Assembly: GCA_963784195.1 (NCBI GenBank) | Contig: CAWARA010000013.1 | Coordinates: 62,001 to 126,000 of the forward strand | Origin: CAVQAH01 sp963784195 | GTDB taxonomy: Bacteria > Acidobacteriota > Vicinamibacteria > Vicinamibacterales > 2-12-FULL-66-21 | DNA: 64,000 nt | Reading direction: 5' to 3' | Notes under the pieces: model-generated | What the model saw: the letters and a program-made list of their open reading frames with translations, nothing else | What the model was told of the DNA's origin: nothing | Databases searched by the model: none | Translations under genes and position numbers: made by a program | Shown here: positions 1-8,163 of the stretch, piece after piece | Numbering within the stretch: position 1 is the stretch's first letter | How the letters are laid out: each line of letters opens with the position of its first letter

Positions 1-1628
1 GTCGCCGTCTTGATTTACGCGCGGACCGCGACGCGGCAAGGCGAGCTGGCCGTGCGGACCGCACTGGGCGCAAGCCGCGGCCGTATCGTTACGCAGCTCT
101 TCATGGAAGCGCTCGTGCTGTCGGCCGTCGCCGCCGCTGCAGGACTGGGGCTGGCGTCCTTCGGGCTCGGCCAGGCGCATTTGATCATGCAGTTGGAGAC
201 CGCGCGGCCTCCGTATTGGATCGATTACAGCCTGCCGGCTGCCGCCGTCGTTTACGTGGTGGGGCTGACGCTGCTCGCGGCCGTGATCGCTGGTGTTCTT
301 CCGGCCCTGAACGCAACGGGCCGCCGGGTCCAATCGACGCTCCGTCATCTGAGCGGCGGCAGCAACATGCGGCTGGGGCGAACGTGGACGATGTTGATCG
401 TCACACAGCTCGCGCTGGCCGTTGCCGCGTTACCCATCGCTGTCGCTCTCGGGTGGTCGGAAGTGCGATCCGCGACGACGTCCCCGGTGTTTGAAGTCGA
501 GCAGTTTCTTGCTGCCTCGTTTGCGATGGATCCCGAGCCTCCACCCGACGTGGAAGCGGCCGCGTATCGCCGTGAGCTGCGGTCACGATTTCAGCAGGTT
601 CAAACCGACCTGCTCGCGAAGCTCGAGTCTGAATCCTGGGTGTCGGATGTGACCGTGGCGATGCGACCGCCCGGGCAGGATACACCTCTGTCGATCGAAG
701 TCGAGCCATTGGCCGGGACGGAACGGCCGAGCCCGCTTCGAGGTGCGGACGAATCAGGTCGACGTCGACTTCTTCGAAACGTTCGACGCGCACGTGCTGA
801 CCGGCCGGCTATTCACGTCCGCGGATCGCGTAAACCTGGTCGATGCACGAGCCGGTACACGAGCGATGACTGACGCTTCCGGTGATCGTCAATCGCACGT
901 TCGTCGAGCGCGTGCTCGGAGGGAGCGACGTCATCGGCCGCCGCGTTCGGCGTGCGGCAACCACCGAACCCGACAGAACTGAGGAGGGACCGTGGTGCGA
1001 GATTGTCGGCGTGGTCAGTGACCTCCACACGAATCCGATCGACTCAGAACTTACGGCGCCGATCCTCTATTCTGTCCTGACCCCAGGAACCGCCAGCACC
1101 GGGAGCCTGGTGCTGCGCGTGTCCGGCGGCGCGCCCTCGAGCTACATCGGCAGAGTGCGAGAGCTCACCGGCGCGATCGATCCGACCGTCCGCATATCGG
1201 CCTATCCGCTGGTCGATATCTACCGTCAGCAGAACGTCGCGATGCGGCTCGTCGCGGCCGCGCTCGTGCTGGTCATCGTGAGCGTGCTGATGTTGTCAGC
1301 GGCGGGCGTCTATGCGCTCATGTCGTTCACGGTAGCGCAGCGGCGGAAGGAAATAGGCATACGCGCGGCGCTCGGCGCCGACCCGCAGCGGATTCTGCGC
1401 AGCATCTTCGCACGCGCCGCCGTGCAACTCGCGTCCGGGATCGCCGCCGGGATCACGATGGCGATCCTGATCGACGTGTTGAGCGGCGGCGAGATGATGG
1501 GAGGCGCAGCGGCCATCCTGCTTCCGGTGATGTCGATGCTGATGGTCGCCGTCGGCCTGCTGGCGTCGATCGGTCCCGCGCGCCGGGGCCTCCGCGTGCA
1601 CCCCACCGAGGCGTTGCGGGACGAATAA
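1..1628 (+). pseudogene. ADOP-type ABC transporter permease, C-terminal part, twice frameshifted
   Basis: This is the first copy of the MacB/FtsX-type permease found intact at 2671-5376; it lacks its N-terminus because the window begins inside it. Aligned to the intact copy, it carries one extra C near 732-734 and one extra G near 870-873, so the frame runs 10-~733, then ~743-870, then ~872-1628. The C-terminal FtsX segment, ending in the family-typical PTEALRDE, is fully conserved. Family members are lipoprotein or macrolide exporter permeases, or orphan permeases without an adjacent ATPase. Either it is a real pseudogene after duplication, or the two extra bases are sequence errors; the many similar breaks elsewhere in the window favour the second view. 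Confidence 0.85.
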
Positions 1629-2530
1629 CGCCCGCACGTCCAGCGTCAGGAAATGACGCAGAATGTACGTGTGCGTGTTTCGCGGCCGCAGCTTCCTCCT
1701 GAGATCGAAGAGTACCGCGACGGCCCTTGGCGCCGCGACGCGGTGCGCCAGGTCAGCACCGCATTCGAAGCCGAACGGTTCATCGAGGAAGTCGGCTTTG
1801 CCGCGTGTCTGACCGACTCCCGCCGGCCGGGGCCGTCGCTGTATGTTGCCGTGTGTGGGCGCCGGGACGCGGTGTTGCCACGGAACGTCCAGAAGGATTC
1901 CGAGACATCGCTCACCTGGCAGTTGAAGGACGAGCTGATCCGTCGCGGGAAGGTCTATTACGCCAAGCTTGCCCGCGGCAAGGCGATGTTCCTCGCGCCG
2001 CGGATGATCCCGCACTTCCACGCCATCTGGGGGCTCCGCCGATCCGAGGAAAAGACACGCCTCAGCAGGAATGCGCAAAAGATCCTGCGCGTGCTGCGCA
2101 GGGAATGGGAGATGAGCACGCTGGACCTGCGCACCGACTCCGGCGTGACGGATCGGAAGGCGTTCACGCGCGCACTCGACGAACTGCAGGCGGCCATGAT
2201 CGTCGTGCCGAGTGAGGTCTGCTACCTTCCAAAGTTCACTTACATCTGGACGCTCGGCGTCGGCCGGTTCCCCGACGCACTGGTCCGCCGCGTGAAGCGC
2301 GAGCACGCCTTGCGCGAGATCGCGCGCTGCTTTCTGACTGGAGCGGGCGTCACTGTTCCCGGTGAGATGGCCCGCGTGACCGGTCTGCCCCGGCCCGAAG
2401 CCGGACTCGGCAACCGCGCACTCGTCGCTGAAGGTTTTGCGACCATGATCGCGCCTGGCGCGTACAAACTGGCAGAAGACCGGTGGACGGGTTCGCCAGG
2501 CTCAGCCAACGAACCCGCGCTCGCGCAGAC
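1..2530. repeat. Tandem duplication, left copy (incomplete at window edge)
   Basis: Bases 1 to about 2530 match 3751 to about 6280 with only scattered substitutions (my reading suggests roughly one to two per cent). The unit holds the C-terminal part of an ADOP permease and an AlkZ-related gene. The offset between copies is 3750 at the start and changes by one base at each single-base indel. The left end of this copy lies outside the window, so the true unit is about 3.75 kb if it includes the whole permease. Confidence 0.9.
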
Positions 2531-2534
2531 GTGA
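1653..2534 (+). CDS. AlkZ-related winged-helix protein, intact copy
   Basis: The 293-residue protein resembles the winged-helix DNA-binding family related to the DNA glycosylase AlkZ/YcaQ. Supporting features are the conserved block around WQLKDEL followed by a KVYYAKLARGK stretch (about residues 89-110), then a predicted winged-helix segment near 150-190 and KFTYIWTL near 200. AlkZ proteins unhook interstrand crosslinks, but most 'AlkZ-related' members lack proof of glycosylase activity, so the role in DNA repair is inference. The gene starts 24 bases after the permease stop, with ATG at 1653. Its last 15 or so codons differ from the second copy because the duplication junction lies there and supplies the TGA. 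Confidence 0.62.
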   Translation: MTQNVRVRVSRPQLPPEIEEYRDGPWRRDAVRQVSTAFEAERFIEEVGFAACLTDSRRPGPSLYVAVCGRRDAVLPRNVQKDSETSLTWQLKDELIRRGKVYYAKLARGKAMFLAPRMIPHFHAIWGLRRSEEKTRLSRNAQKILRVLRREWEMSTLDLRTDSGVTDRKAFTRALDELQAAMIVVPSEVCYLPKFTYIWTLGVGRFPDALVRRVKREHALREIARCFLTGAGVTVPGEMARVTGLPRPEAGLGNRALVAEGFATMIAPGAYKLAEDRWTGSPGSANEPALAQT

Positions 2535-2670
2535 TCGCGTCCCGTGGCTCGATGTGCTCGAGGCTTCGACTATCAGAGCGATTTCATCAGCGCTGATGAA
2601 GAAACTCTGCTGGTCGCCGAGATCGCCAATCTGGAGTTCTTCACCTTCGAAATGCGCGGTGTCGAGGCAC
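2535..2670 (+). pseudogene. alkB-like 2OG-Fe(II) oxygenase, N-terminal remnant
   Basis: Read from 2544, the sequence encodes GFDYQSDFISADEE and then LLVAEIANLEFFTFEMRGVE, which matches the N-terminal pattern of AlkB-type alkylated-DNA repair oxygenases (GF.Y...FIS..EE..LL..I..L.F....MRGV). The homology stops just before the ATG of the permease at 2671; the double-stranded beta-helix with the iron ligands is absent. The fragment therefore cannot be functional and looks like a gene end left at the duplication breakpoint. No start codon is clear. Recognition is by motif memory only; a BLASTP of residues from 2556-2664 would decide. Confidence 0.55.
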
Positions 2671-5376
2671 ATGCTACGCCTGCTGTCGTTTTTCCGAACG
2701 GGACGAGCCGAGTCCGAGCTGTCGCGCGAAATCGGCGCGCACCTTCGACTGCTGGAAGATCGATTCATCTCGCAGGGCATGAGCCCCGACGACGCCCGCT
2801 ACGCAGCCCGGCGCGCGTTTGGCGGCCAGATTGAACAAATGAAAGAACGTCACCGTGATGCGCGTTCGTTCCGTTGGATGGACACGTCCTGGCTCGACTT
2901 CAAGCTCGCGCTGCGGATGCTCGTCAAGTATCCGGGCCTGACCGCCGTAGCGGCCATCGGAATGGCTGTCGCCATCGCAATCAGCACCGCCTTCTTTGCA
3001 TTCTTCTATGCATACCTGTACTCGACGCTGCCACTCGACGAAGGCGAACGCATCGTCGCCCTCGAGAACTGGGACGTCGAGGCCAACAACGAGCAACGGC
3101 AAGCGCTTCACGACTACGTCCAGTGGCGCGCCGACATGTCGTCGATGGAGGAGGTTGGCGCGTTCAGGAACGTCGGCCGTAATCTGATCGTTCCCGGTGG
3201 CACGACCGAGGCCGTGCGCCTCGCAGAAATCACGGCTTCCGCGTTCCGCATCGCACGCGTGCCGCCGATGCTCGGCCGCCATCTGCTCGACGAGGACGAG
3301 CGCCCCGGTGCGAGTCCAGTGGTCGTAATCGGGCACGACGTGTGGCAATCCCGCTTCGCGTCCGATCCGGGAGTGATCGGCCGTCAGGTTCGTCTCGGAA
3401 ACACGATGCACAGCGTCGTCGGTGTGATGCCCGAAGGCTTCGAGTTTCCGATCAGTCACAGTTACTGGGTTCCTCTGCGAGTGAACCCCGAGCAATTCAG
3501 GCGTGGAGAAGGGCCCGCTATCTTCATCTTTGGCCGTCTCGCGCGAGGCGCGACGATGGAGAGTGCGCAGGCCGAGCTGACGACGATAGGGCAGCGCAGT
3601 GCCGCCGCCTATCCCGAAACGCACGCGAAGCTCCGGCCTCGTGTGCTCCCGTACGCCTATCCCATCCTGGACATCCAGGATGTATCGCTGACGCAGGTCG
3701 CCCTGATGCAGGCCATCGTCAGCGTGCTGCTGGTTGTCGTGGCGGTGAACGTCGCCGTCCTGATATACGCGCGGACGGCGACGCGGCAAGGCGAGCTGGC
3801 CGTGCGGACCGCACTGGGCGCAAGCCGCGGCCGTATCGTCACGCAGCTCTTCATGGAAGCGCTGGTGCTGTCGGCCGTCGCCGCCGCTGCAGGACTGGGG
3901 CTGGCGTCCTTCGGGCTCGGCCAGGCGCATTTGATCATGCAGTTGGAGACCGCGCGGCCTCCGTATTGGATCGATTACAGCCTGCCGGCTGCCGCTGTCG
4001 TTTACGTGGTGGGGCTGACGCTGCTCGCAGGCGTGATCGCCGGTGTTCTTCCGGCGCTGAACGCAACGGGCCGCCGGGTCCAATCGACGCTCCGTCATCT
4101 GAGCGGCGGCAGCAACATGCGGCTGGGGCGAACGTGGACGATGTTGATCGTCACGCAGCTCGCGCTGGCCGTTGCCGCGTTACCCATCGCTGTCGCTCTC
4201 GGGTGGTCGGAAGTGCGATCCGCGACGACGTCCCCGGTGTTTGAAGTCGAGCAGTTTCTTGCTGCCTCATTTGCGATGGATCCCGAGCCTCCACCCGACG
4301 TGGAAGCGGCCGCGTATCGCCGTGAGTTGCGGTCACGATTTCAGCAGGTTCAAACCGACCTGCTCGCGAAGCTCGAGTCTGAATCCTGGGTGTCGGATGT
4401 GACCGTGGCGATGCGACCGCCCGGGCAGGAGACACCGCTGCCTATCGAAGTCGAGCCATTGGCCGGGACGGAACGGCCGAGCCGCTTCGAGGTGCGGGTG
4501 AATCAGGTCGATCTCGACTTCTTCGAAGCGTTCGACGCGCACGTGCTGACAGGCCGGCTATTCACGTCCGCGGATCGCGTAAACCTGGTCGATGCACGAG
4601 CCGGTACACGAGCGATGACTACGCTTCCGGTGATCGTCAATCGCACGTTCGTCGAGCGCGTGCTCGGAGGGAGCGACGTCATCGGCCGCCGCGTTCGGCG
4701 TGCGGCAACCACTGAACCCGACAGGACTGAGGAGGGACCGTGGTGCGAGATTGTCGGCGTGGTCAGTGACCTCCACACGAATCCGATCGACTCAGAACTG
4801 ACGGCGCCGATCCTCTATTTTGTCCTGACCCCAGGAACCGCCAGCACCGGGAGCCTGGTGCTGCGCGTGTCCGGCGGCGCGCCCTCGACCTACATCGGCA
4901 GAGTGCGAGAGCTCACCGGGGCGATCGATCCGACCGTCCGCATTTCGGCCTATCCGCTGGTCGATATCTACCGTCAGCAGAACGTCGCGATGCGGCTCGT
5001 CGCGGCCGCGCTCGTGCTGGTCATCGTGAGCGTGCTGATGTTGTCAGCGGCGGGCGTCTATGCGCTCATGTCGTTCACGGTCGCGCAGCGGCGGAAGGAA
5101 ATAGGCATACGCGCGGCGCTCGGCGCCGACCCGCAGCGGATTCTGCGCAGCATCTTCGCACGCGCCGCCGTGCAACTCGCGTCCGGGATCGCCGCCGGGA
5201 TCACGATGGCGATCCTGATCGACGTGTTGAGCGGCGGCGAGATGATGGGAGGCGCAGCGGCCATCCTGCTTCCGGTGATGTCGATGCTGATGGTCGCCGT
5301 CGGTCTGCTGGCGTCGATCGGTCCCGCGCGCCGGGGCCTCCGCGTGCACCCCACCGAGGCGTTGCGGGACGAATAA
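2671..5376 (+). CDS. ADOP-family ABC transporter permease (MacB/FtsX type), intact copy
   Basis: The 901-residue inner-membrane protein has the acidobacterial orphan permease layout: an N-terminal helical extension with paired E/R residues (about 12-65), a first transmembrane helix at 89-115, a periplasmic MacB core domain, a three-helix FtsX block near 370-480, a second periplasmic domain and a C-terminal FtsX block ending PTEALRDE. Family members couple ATP hydrolysis by a separate MacB-like ATPase to export or signalling in the periplasm; no ATPase gene is adjacent. The start at 2671 is chosen because the protein then begins with the family-typical short MLRLLSFFRTG sequence; upstream in-frame codons belong to the alkB remnant. 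This is the right-hand duplicate and is uninterrupted. Confidence 0.88.
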   Translation: MLRLLSFFRTGRAESELSREIGAHLRLLEDRFISQGMSPDDARYAARRAFGGQIEQMKERHRDARSFRWMDTSWLDFKLALRMLVKYPGLTAVAAIGMAVAIAISTAFFAFFYAYLYSTLPLDEGERIVALENWDVEANNEQRQALHDYVQWRADMSSMEEVGAFRNVGRNLIVPGGTTEAVRLAEITASAFRIARVPPMLGRHLLDEDERPGASPVVVIGHDVWQSRFASDPGVIGRQVRLGNTMHSVVGVMPEGFEFPISHSYWVPLRVNPEQFRRGEGPAIFIFGRLARGATMESAQAELTTIGQRSAAAYPETHAKLRPRVLPYAYPILDIQDVSLTQVALMQAIVSVLLVVVAVNVAVLIYARTATRQGELAVRTALGASRGRIVTQLFMEALVLSAVAAAAGLGLASFGLGQAHLIMQLETARPPYWIDYSLPAAAVVYVVGLTLLAGVIAGVLPALNATGRRVQSTLRHLSGGSNMRLGRTWTMLIVTQLALAVAALPIAVALGWSEVRSATTSPVFEVEQFLAASFAMDPEPPPDVEAAAYRRELRSRFQQVQTDLLAKLESESWVSDVTVAMRPPGQETPLPIEVEPLAGTERPSRFEVRVNQVDLDFFEAFDAHVLTGRLFTSADRVNLVDARAGTRAMTTLPVIVNRTFVERVLGGSDVIGRRVRRAATTEPDRTEEGPWCEIVGVVSDLHTNPIDSELTAPILYFVLTPGTASTGSLVLRVSGGAPSTYIGRVRELTGAIDPTVRISAYPLVDIYRQQNVAMRLVAAALVLVIVSVLMLSAAGVYALMSFTVAQRRKEIGIRAALGADPQRILRSIFARAAVQLASGIAAGITMAILIDVLSGGEMMGGAAAILLPVMSMLMVAVGLLASIGPARRGLRVHPTEALRDE

Positions 5377-6280
5377 CGCCCGCACGTCCTGCGTCAGGAA
5401 ATGACGCAGAATGTACGTGTGCGTGTTTCGCGGCCGCAGCTTCCTCCTGAGATCGAAGAGTACCGCGACGGCCGTTGGCGCCGCGACGCGGTGCGCCAGG
5501 TCAGCACCGCGTTCGAAGCCGAACGGTTCATCGAGGAAGTCGGTTTTGCCGCGTGTCTGACCGACTGCCGCCGGCCGGGGCCGTCGCTCTATGTTGCCGT
5601 GTGTGGGCGCCGGGACGCGGTGTTGCCACGGAACGTCCAGAAGGATTCCGAGACATCGCTCACCTGGCAGTTGAAGGACGAGCTGGTCCGTCGCGGGAAG
5701 GTTTATTACGCCAAGCTTGCCCGCGGCAAGACGATGTTCCTCGCGCCGCGGATGATCCCGCACTTCCACGCCATCTGGGGCCTCCGCCGATCCGAGGAAA
5801 AGACACGCCTCAGCAGGAACGCGCAAAAGATCCTGCGCGTGCTGCGCAGGGAATGGGAGATGAGCACGCTGGACCTGCGCACCGACTCCGGCGTGACGGA
5901 TCGGAAGGCGTTCACGCGCGCACTCGACGAACTGCAAGGCGGCCATGATCGTCGTGCCGAGTGAGGTCTGCTACCTTCCAAAGTTCACTTACATCTGGAC
6001 GCTCGGCGTCGGCCGGTTCCCCGACGCACTGGTCCGCCGCGTGAAGCGCGAGCACGCCTTGCGCGAGATCGCGCGCTGCTTTCTGACTGGAGCGGGCGTC
6101 ACTGTTCCCGGTGAGATGGCCCGCGTGACCGGTCTGCCCCGGCCCGAAGCCGGACTCGGCAACCGCGCACTCGTCGCTGAGGGTTTCGCGAGCATGCTCG
6201 CGCCGGGTGTTTACAGACTGGTCGACGGACGGTGGACGGGTCGCCAGGCTCAGCCAACGGAACCCGCGCTCGCGCAAACG
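3751..6280. repeat. Tandem duplication, right copy
   Basis: This copy matches bases 1-2530. Its permease is intact while its AlkZ-related gene carries one extra base; in the left copy the state is reversed. The homology ends near 6280, just where a cluster of CGGAG-rich intergenic repeats begins. Confidence 0.9.
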
Positions 6281-6487
6281 GAGACTCAGAGACCCGGAGA
6301 CCACACTGGTGTCAGTGCGTTCGATTCAGGAAGCGTTTTGCCCGGCGAGCTCCATGTTGTTTGCGACCGCCAGGCTCCCCGTGTCTCCGTTTCTCCGTGT
6401 TTGAAGCTTGTTCCGTTACCTCCGTCCCCTCTCGGTCACCTCCGCCCCACGGTTCGAAGCCGCAACATCCCGATCCCCGCAACCTGA
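5401..6487 (+). pseudogene. AlkZ-related winged-helix protein, second copy, frameshifted
   Basis: This is the duplicate of 1653-2534. One extra A in ACTGCAAGGC near 5936 shifts the frame after about 178 codons; the rest continues in the next frame from about 5938. The C-terminus has no stop at the position of the first copy and reads on through the adjacent repeat to 6487, overlapping the convergent acetyltransferase by about 50 bases, so the last 70 residues are not natural protein. The single-base change sits in a short run and could be a sequence error. Confidence 0.75.
6278..6430. repeat. Family A intergenic fold-back repeat, copy 1
   Basis: The left arm (ACGGAGACTC... at 6279-6300) and right arm (6374-6430) are built from CGGAG and CTCCG motifs and carry the TTGAAGCTTGTTCCGTTACC core also seen at 8104-8163 and 21851-21905. 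The interior of about 70 bases differs from the other copies. Confidence 0.65.
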
Positions 6488-6894
6488 AACCCCAGCCGTT
6501 CATAGAGCCTGCGAGCTCGCTGATTGTTTGGTGTCACACCGAGGGCGATTGCGACAAACGCACCGAAACGTTTCTCGGTGATCGCGTCGAACAGGGCTGT
6601 TCCACAGCCGCGCCCACGCATCGGCGCCCGGACGAAAACCTCATCCACCTCACACACGACGCCATCGAGCTCGTTGGAATAGAACGGAACGAGGAAGGCA
6701 TAGCCCTCAGCAGTGCCCTCGACATCGAGGACGACCGCCAGTCCGCGGGACGGCTCGAATTCGAAGACATTCAAGGTCCGTTCGACCTGCTCCGCCGTAA
6801 CTGAAAGCAAGCCGGCATCTTCGGCGTACAGCGCGAGACACATTTCAACGATGGCGGGAAAGTCGAGCGGGCGGGCCGGGCGCCAGGTCGGCAT
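6436..6894 (-). CDS. GNAT-family N-acetyltransferase
   Basis: The 152-residue protein has the GNAT acetyl-CoA binding fold: an N-terminal RPARPLDFPAIVEMC strand-helix, the central VDEVFVRAPMRGRGCGTALF motif A with the (R/Q)xxGxG/A pyrophosphate loop (about residues 82-101), and the closing NNQRARRLYERLGF motif B (122-135). Such enzymes move an acetyl group to an amine; the substrate is unknown. It is monocistronic, convergent with the second AlkZ-related copy. The ATG at 6894 starts at a normal distance from the first strand, and the length is typical. Confidence 0.88.
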   Translation of the reverse strand: MPTWRPARPLDFPAIVEMCLALYAEDAGLLSVTAEQVERTLNVFEFEPSRGLAVVLDVEGTAEGYAFLVPFYSNELDGVVCEVDEVFVRAPMRGRGCGTALFDAITEKRFGAFVAIALGVTPNNQRARRLYERLGFQVAGIGMLRLRTVGRR

Positions 6895-6958
6895 GCTCTA
6901 CTGTAGCGCCACCGGGTGACGCCCGGCCCGGCACAGGCGTCATATGTAGGCGGGTCCG

Positions 6959-7204
6959 GAGCACGATCCGTCCGTTCTGCGTTGGAATCGAACGGGCTGG
7001 TATTTCCGCGTCATCGAAGAGGGCGAGATTGCCGCCGGTCAGCATCTCGAGCTGGCGAGGCGGCCCTATCCGAAGTGGAGCATCGCTCGGGTCAACCGTC
7101 TAATGTATCTGAAGTCGGAGTCCGCTGAAGATCGGCGGGAGCTCGCGAGTTGCCCCGCGCTGGCCAGGAGCTGGCGCACCGCGCTATCCAGGTTCGACAA
7201 ATGA
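6959..7204 (+). pseudogene. MOSC-domain protein, C-terminal remnant
   Basis: The frame from 6959 to the TGA at 7202-7204 reads RTGWYFRVIEEGEIAAGQ, then LELARRPYPKWSIARVN and LMYLK, which is the end of YiiM-like MOSC domains (molybdenum cofactor sulfurase C-terminal fold). There is an in-frame TAG at 6947-6949 and no N-terminal two thirds, so it is a decayed fragment. The rest of the 398-base gap between 6895 and 7292 shows no other feature. Confidence 0.6.
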
Positions 7205-7292
7205 TGGCGCCGAAGTGGGACGAGAGGGACACCGCCGCAATCAACCGCCGCGACCCAGGGCCGAGCGGAAGCGGTGTTAGGATGCGTGCGCC

Positions 7293-7991
7293 ATGTCAGA
7301 ACAAGACCGCCGCACGTTCCTCACTTCCTCCGCACTCGCCGGCCTCGGCCTCGCTTCGTCTCCAGGCTCTTTGATTCTCCGGGCCGATGCGCAAGCGACG
7401 CCGACGGTCGCCGATACCAATGAAGCGCACCGCGTTCTGATCCAGATGGGGCCTGCAGCGCAGGGTCCGAGCACACCGGACCGGGAGCTGAAGAAGATCA
7501 CGCCGCAGCCCTACGGTCCGTTCTACAAGGCTGGCGCGCCATTTCGCGGCAAGCTGTGTCCGCCCGGCGAAGCAGGGATGACGTTCGTGCTGACCGGCCG
7601 CGTGTGGGCGTTGGACACGCGCCGCCCGGTGTCGGGCGCCGTGCTCGACGTCTGGCACGTCGACACCAAGGAGAAGTATTCAGATGGTGTCAACGATTTC
7701 CGCAACCGCGGCCGCGTAATTTCCTCGGAGACTGGATCGTACGAGCTCGAAAGCATTCGTCCGATCCCGTATCGGCCGAATCAGGGCGGAGACTTCTGGC
7801 GTTGCGCGCACTTCCATCTGCTCGTAGTCGCGCCAGGCTACCGGCCGCTGGTGACCGAGATTCACTTCCAGGACGACCCGCACAAGAAGGATCCGATGTA
7901 TCGCGCTGAGAACGCGATCGCCGTCCAATCGCGAACCGCGAACGGACGGACGTTCGAGACCGGCGTCTTCGACATTGTGGTGGAGCGTTAG
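7293..7991 (+). CDS. Exported intradiol ring-cleavage dioxygenase family protein
   Basis: The 232-residue protein has an N-terminal twin-arginine-like signal (DRRTFLTSSALAGLGL, residues 5-20), so it is probably folded before export. The body is an intradiol dioxygenase beta-sandwich: TGRVWALDTRRPVSGAVLDVWHVD at 101-124 and the AHFH motif at 172-175. The expected non-haem Fe(III) ligands are visible as Tyr129, Tyr160, His173 and His175. Enzymes of this fold cleave catechol or protocatechuate between the hydroxyls; exported members often act on unknown aromatic compounds. The preceding region has no operon partner, and a fold-back repeat follows directly after the stop. Confidence 0.85.
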   Translation: MSEQDRRTFLTSSALAGLGLASSPGSLILRADAQATPTVADTNEAHRVLIQMGPAAQGPSTPDRELKKITPQPYGPFYKAGAPFRGKLCPPGEAGMTFVLTGRVWALDTRRPVSGAVLDVWHVDTKEKYSDGVNDFRNRGRVISSETGSYELESIRPIPYRPNQGGDFWRCAHFHLLVVAPGYRPLVTEIHFQDDPHKKDPMYRAENAIAVQSRTANGRTFETGVFDIVVER

Positions 7992-8163
7992 GACGGGGGG
8001 GACGGAGGGAACGGAACGAGCTTCAACTCGGAGAAACGGAGAAACGGAGACTTATCTTTCTTGATGATCACGCCGATGCCGGGGGAGTGTTGCCCAACAA
8101 AGATTCTCCGTTCCTCCGCGTCTCCGAGTTGAAGCTCGTTCCGTTCCCTCCGTCCCCTCCGTT
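7991..8163. repeat. Family A intergenic fold-back repeat, copy 2
   Basis: The left arm at 7991-8050 and right arm at 8104-8163 are near-perfect inverted copies of about 58 bases (GGAACGGAACGAGCTTCAAC core against GTTGAAGCTCGTTCCGTTCC), with a 53-base interior. It fills the whole space between two convergent genes, and its right edge overlaps the TAA of the permease on the minus strand. It could act as a two-way transcription terminator because the stem is long, but the arms lack a T-run. Confidence 0.85.
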
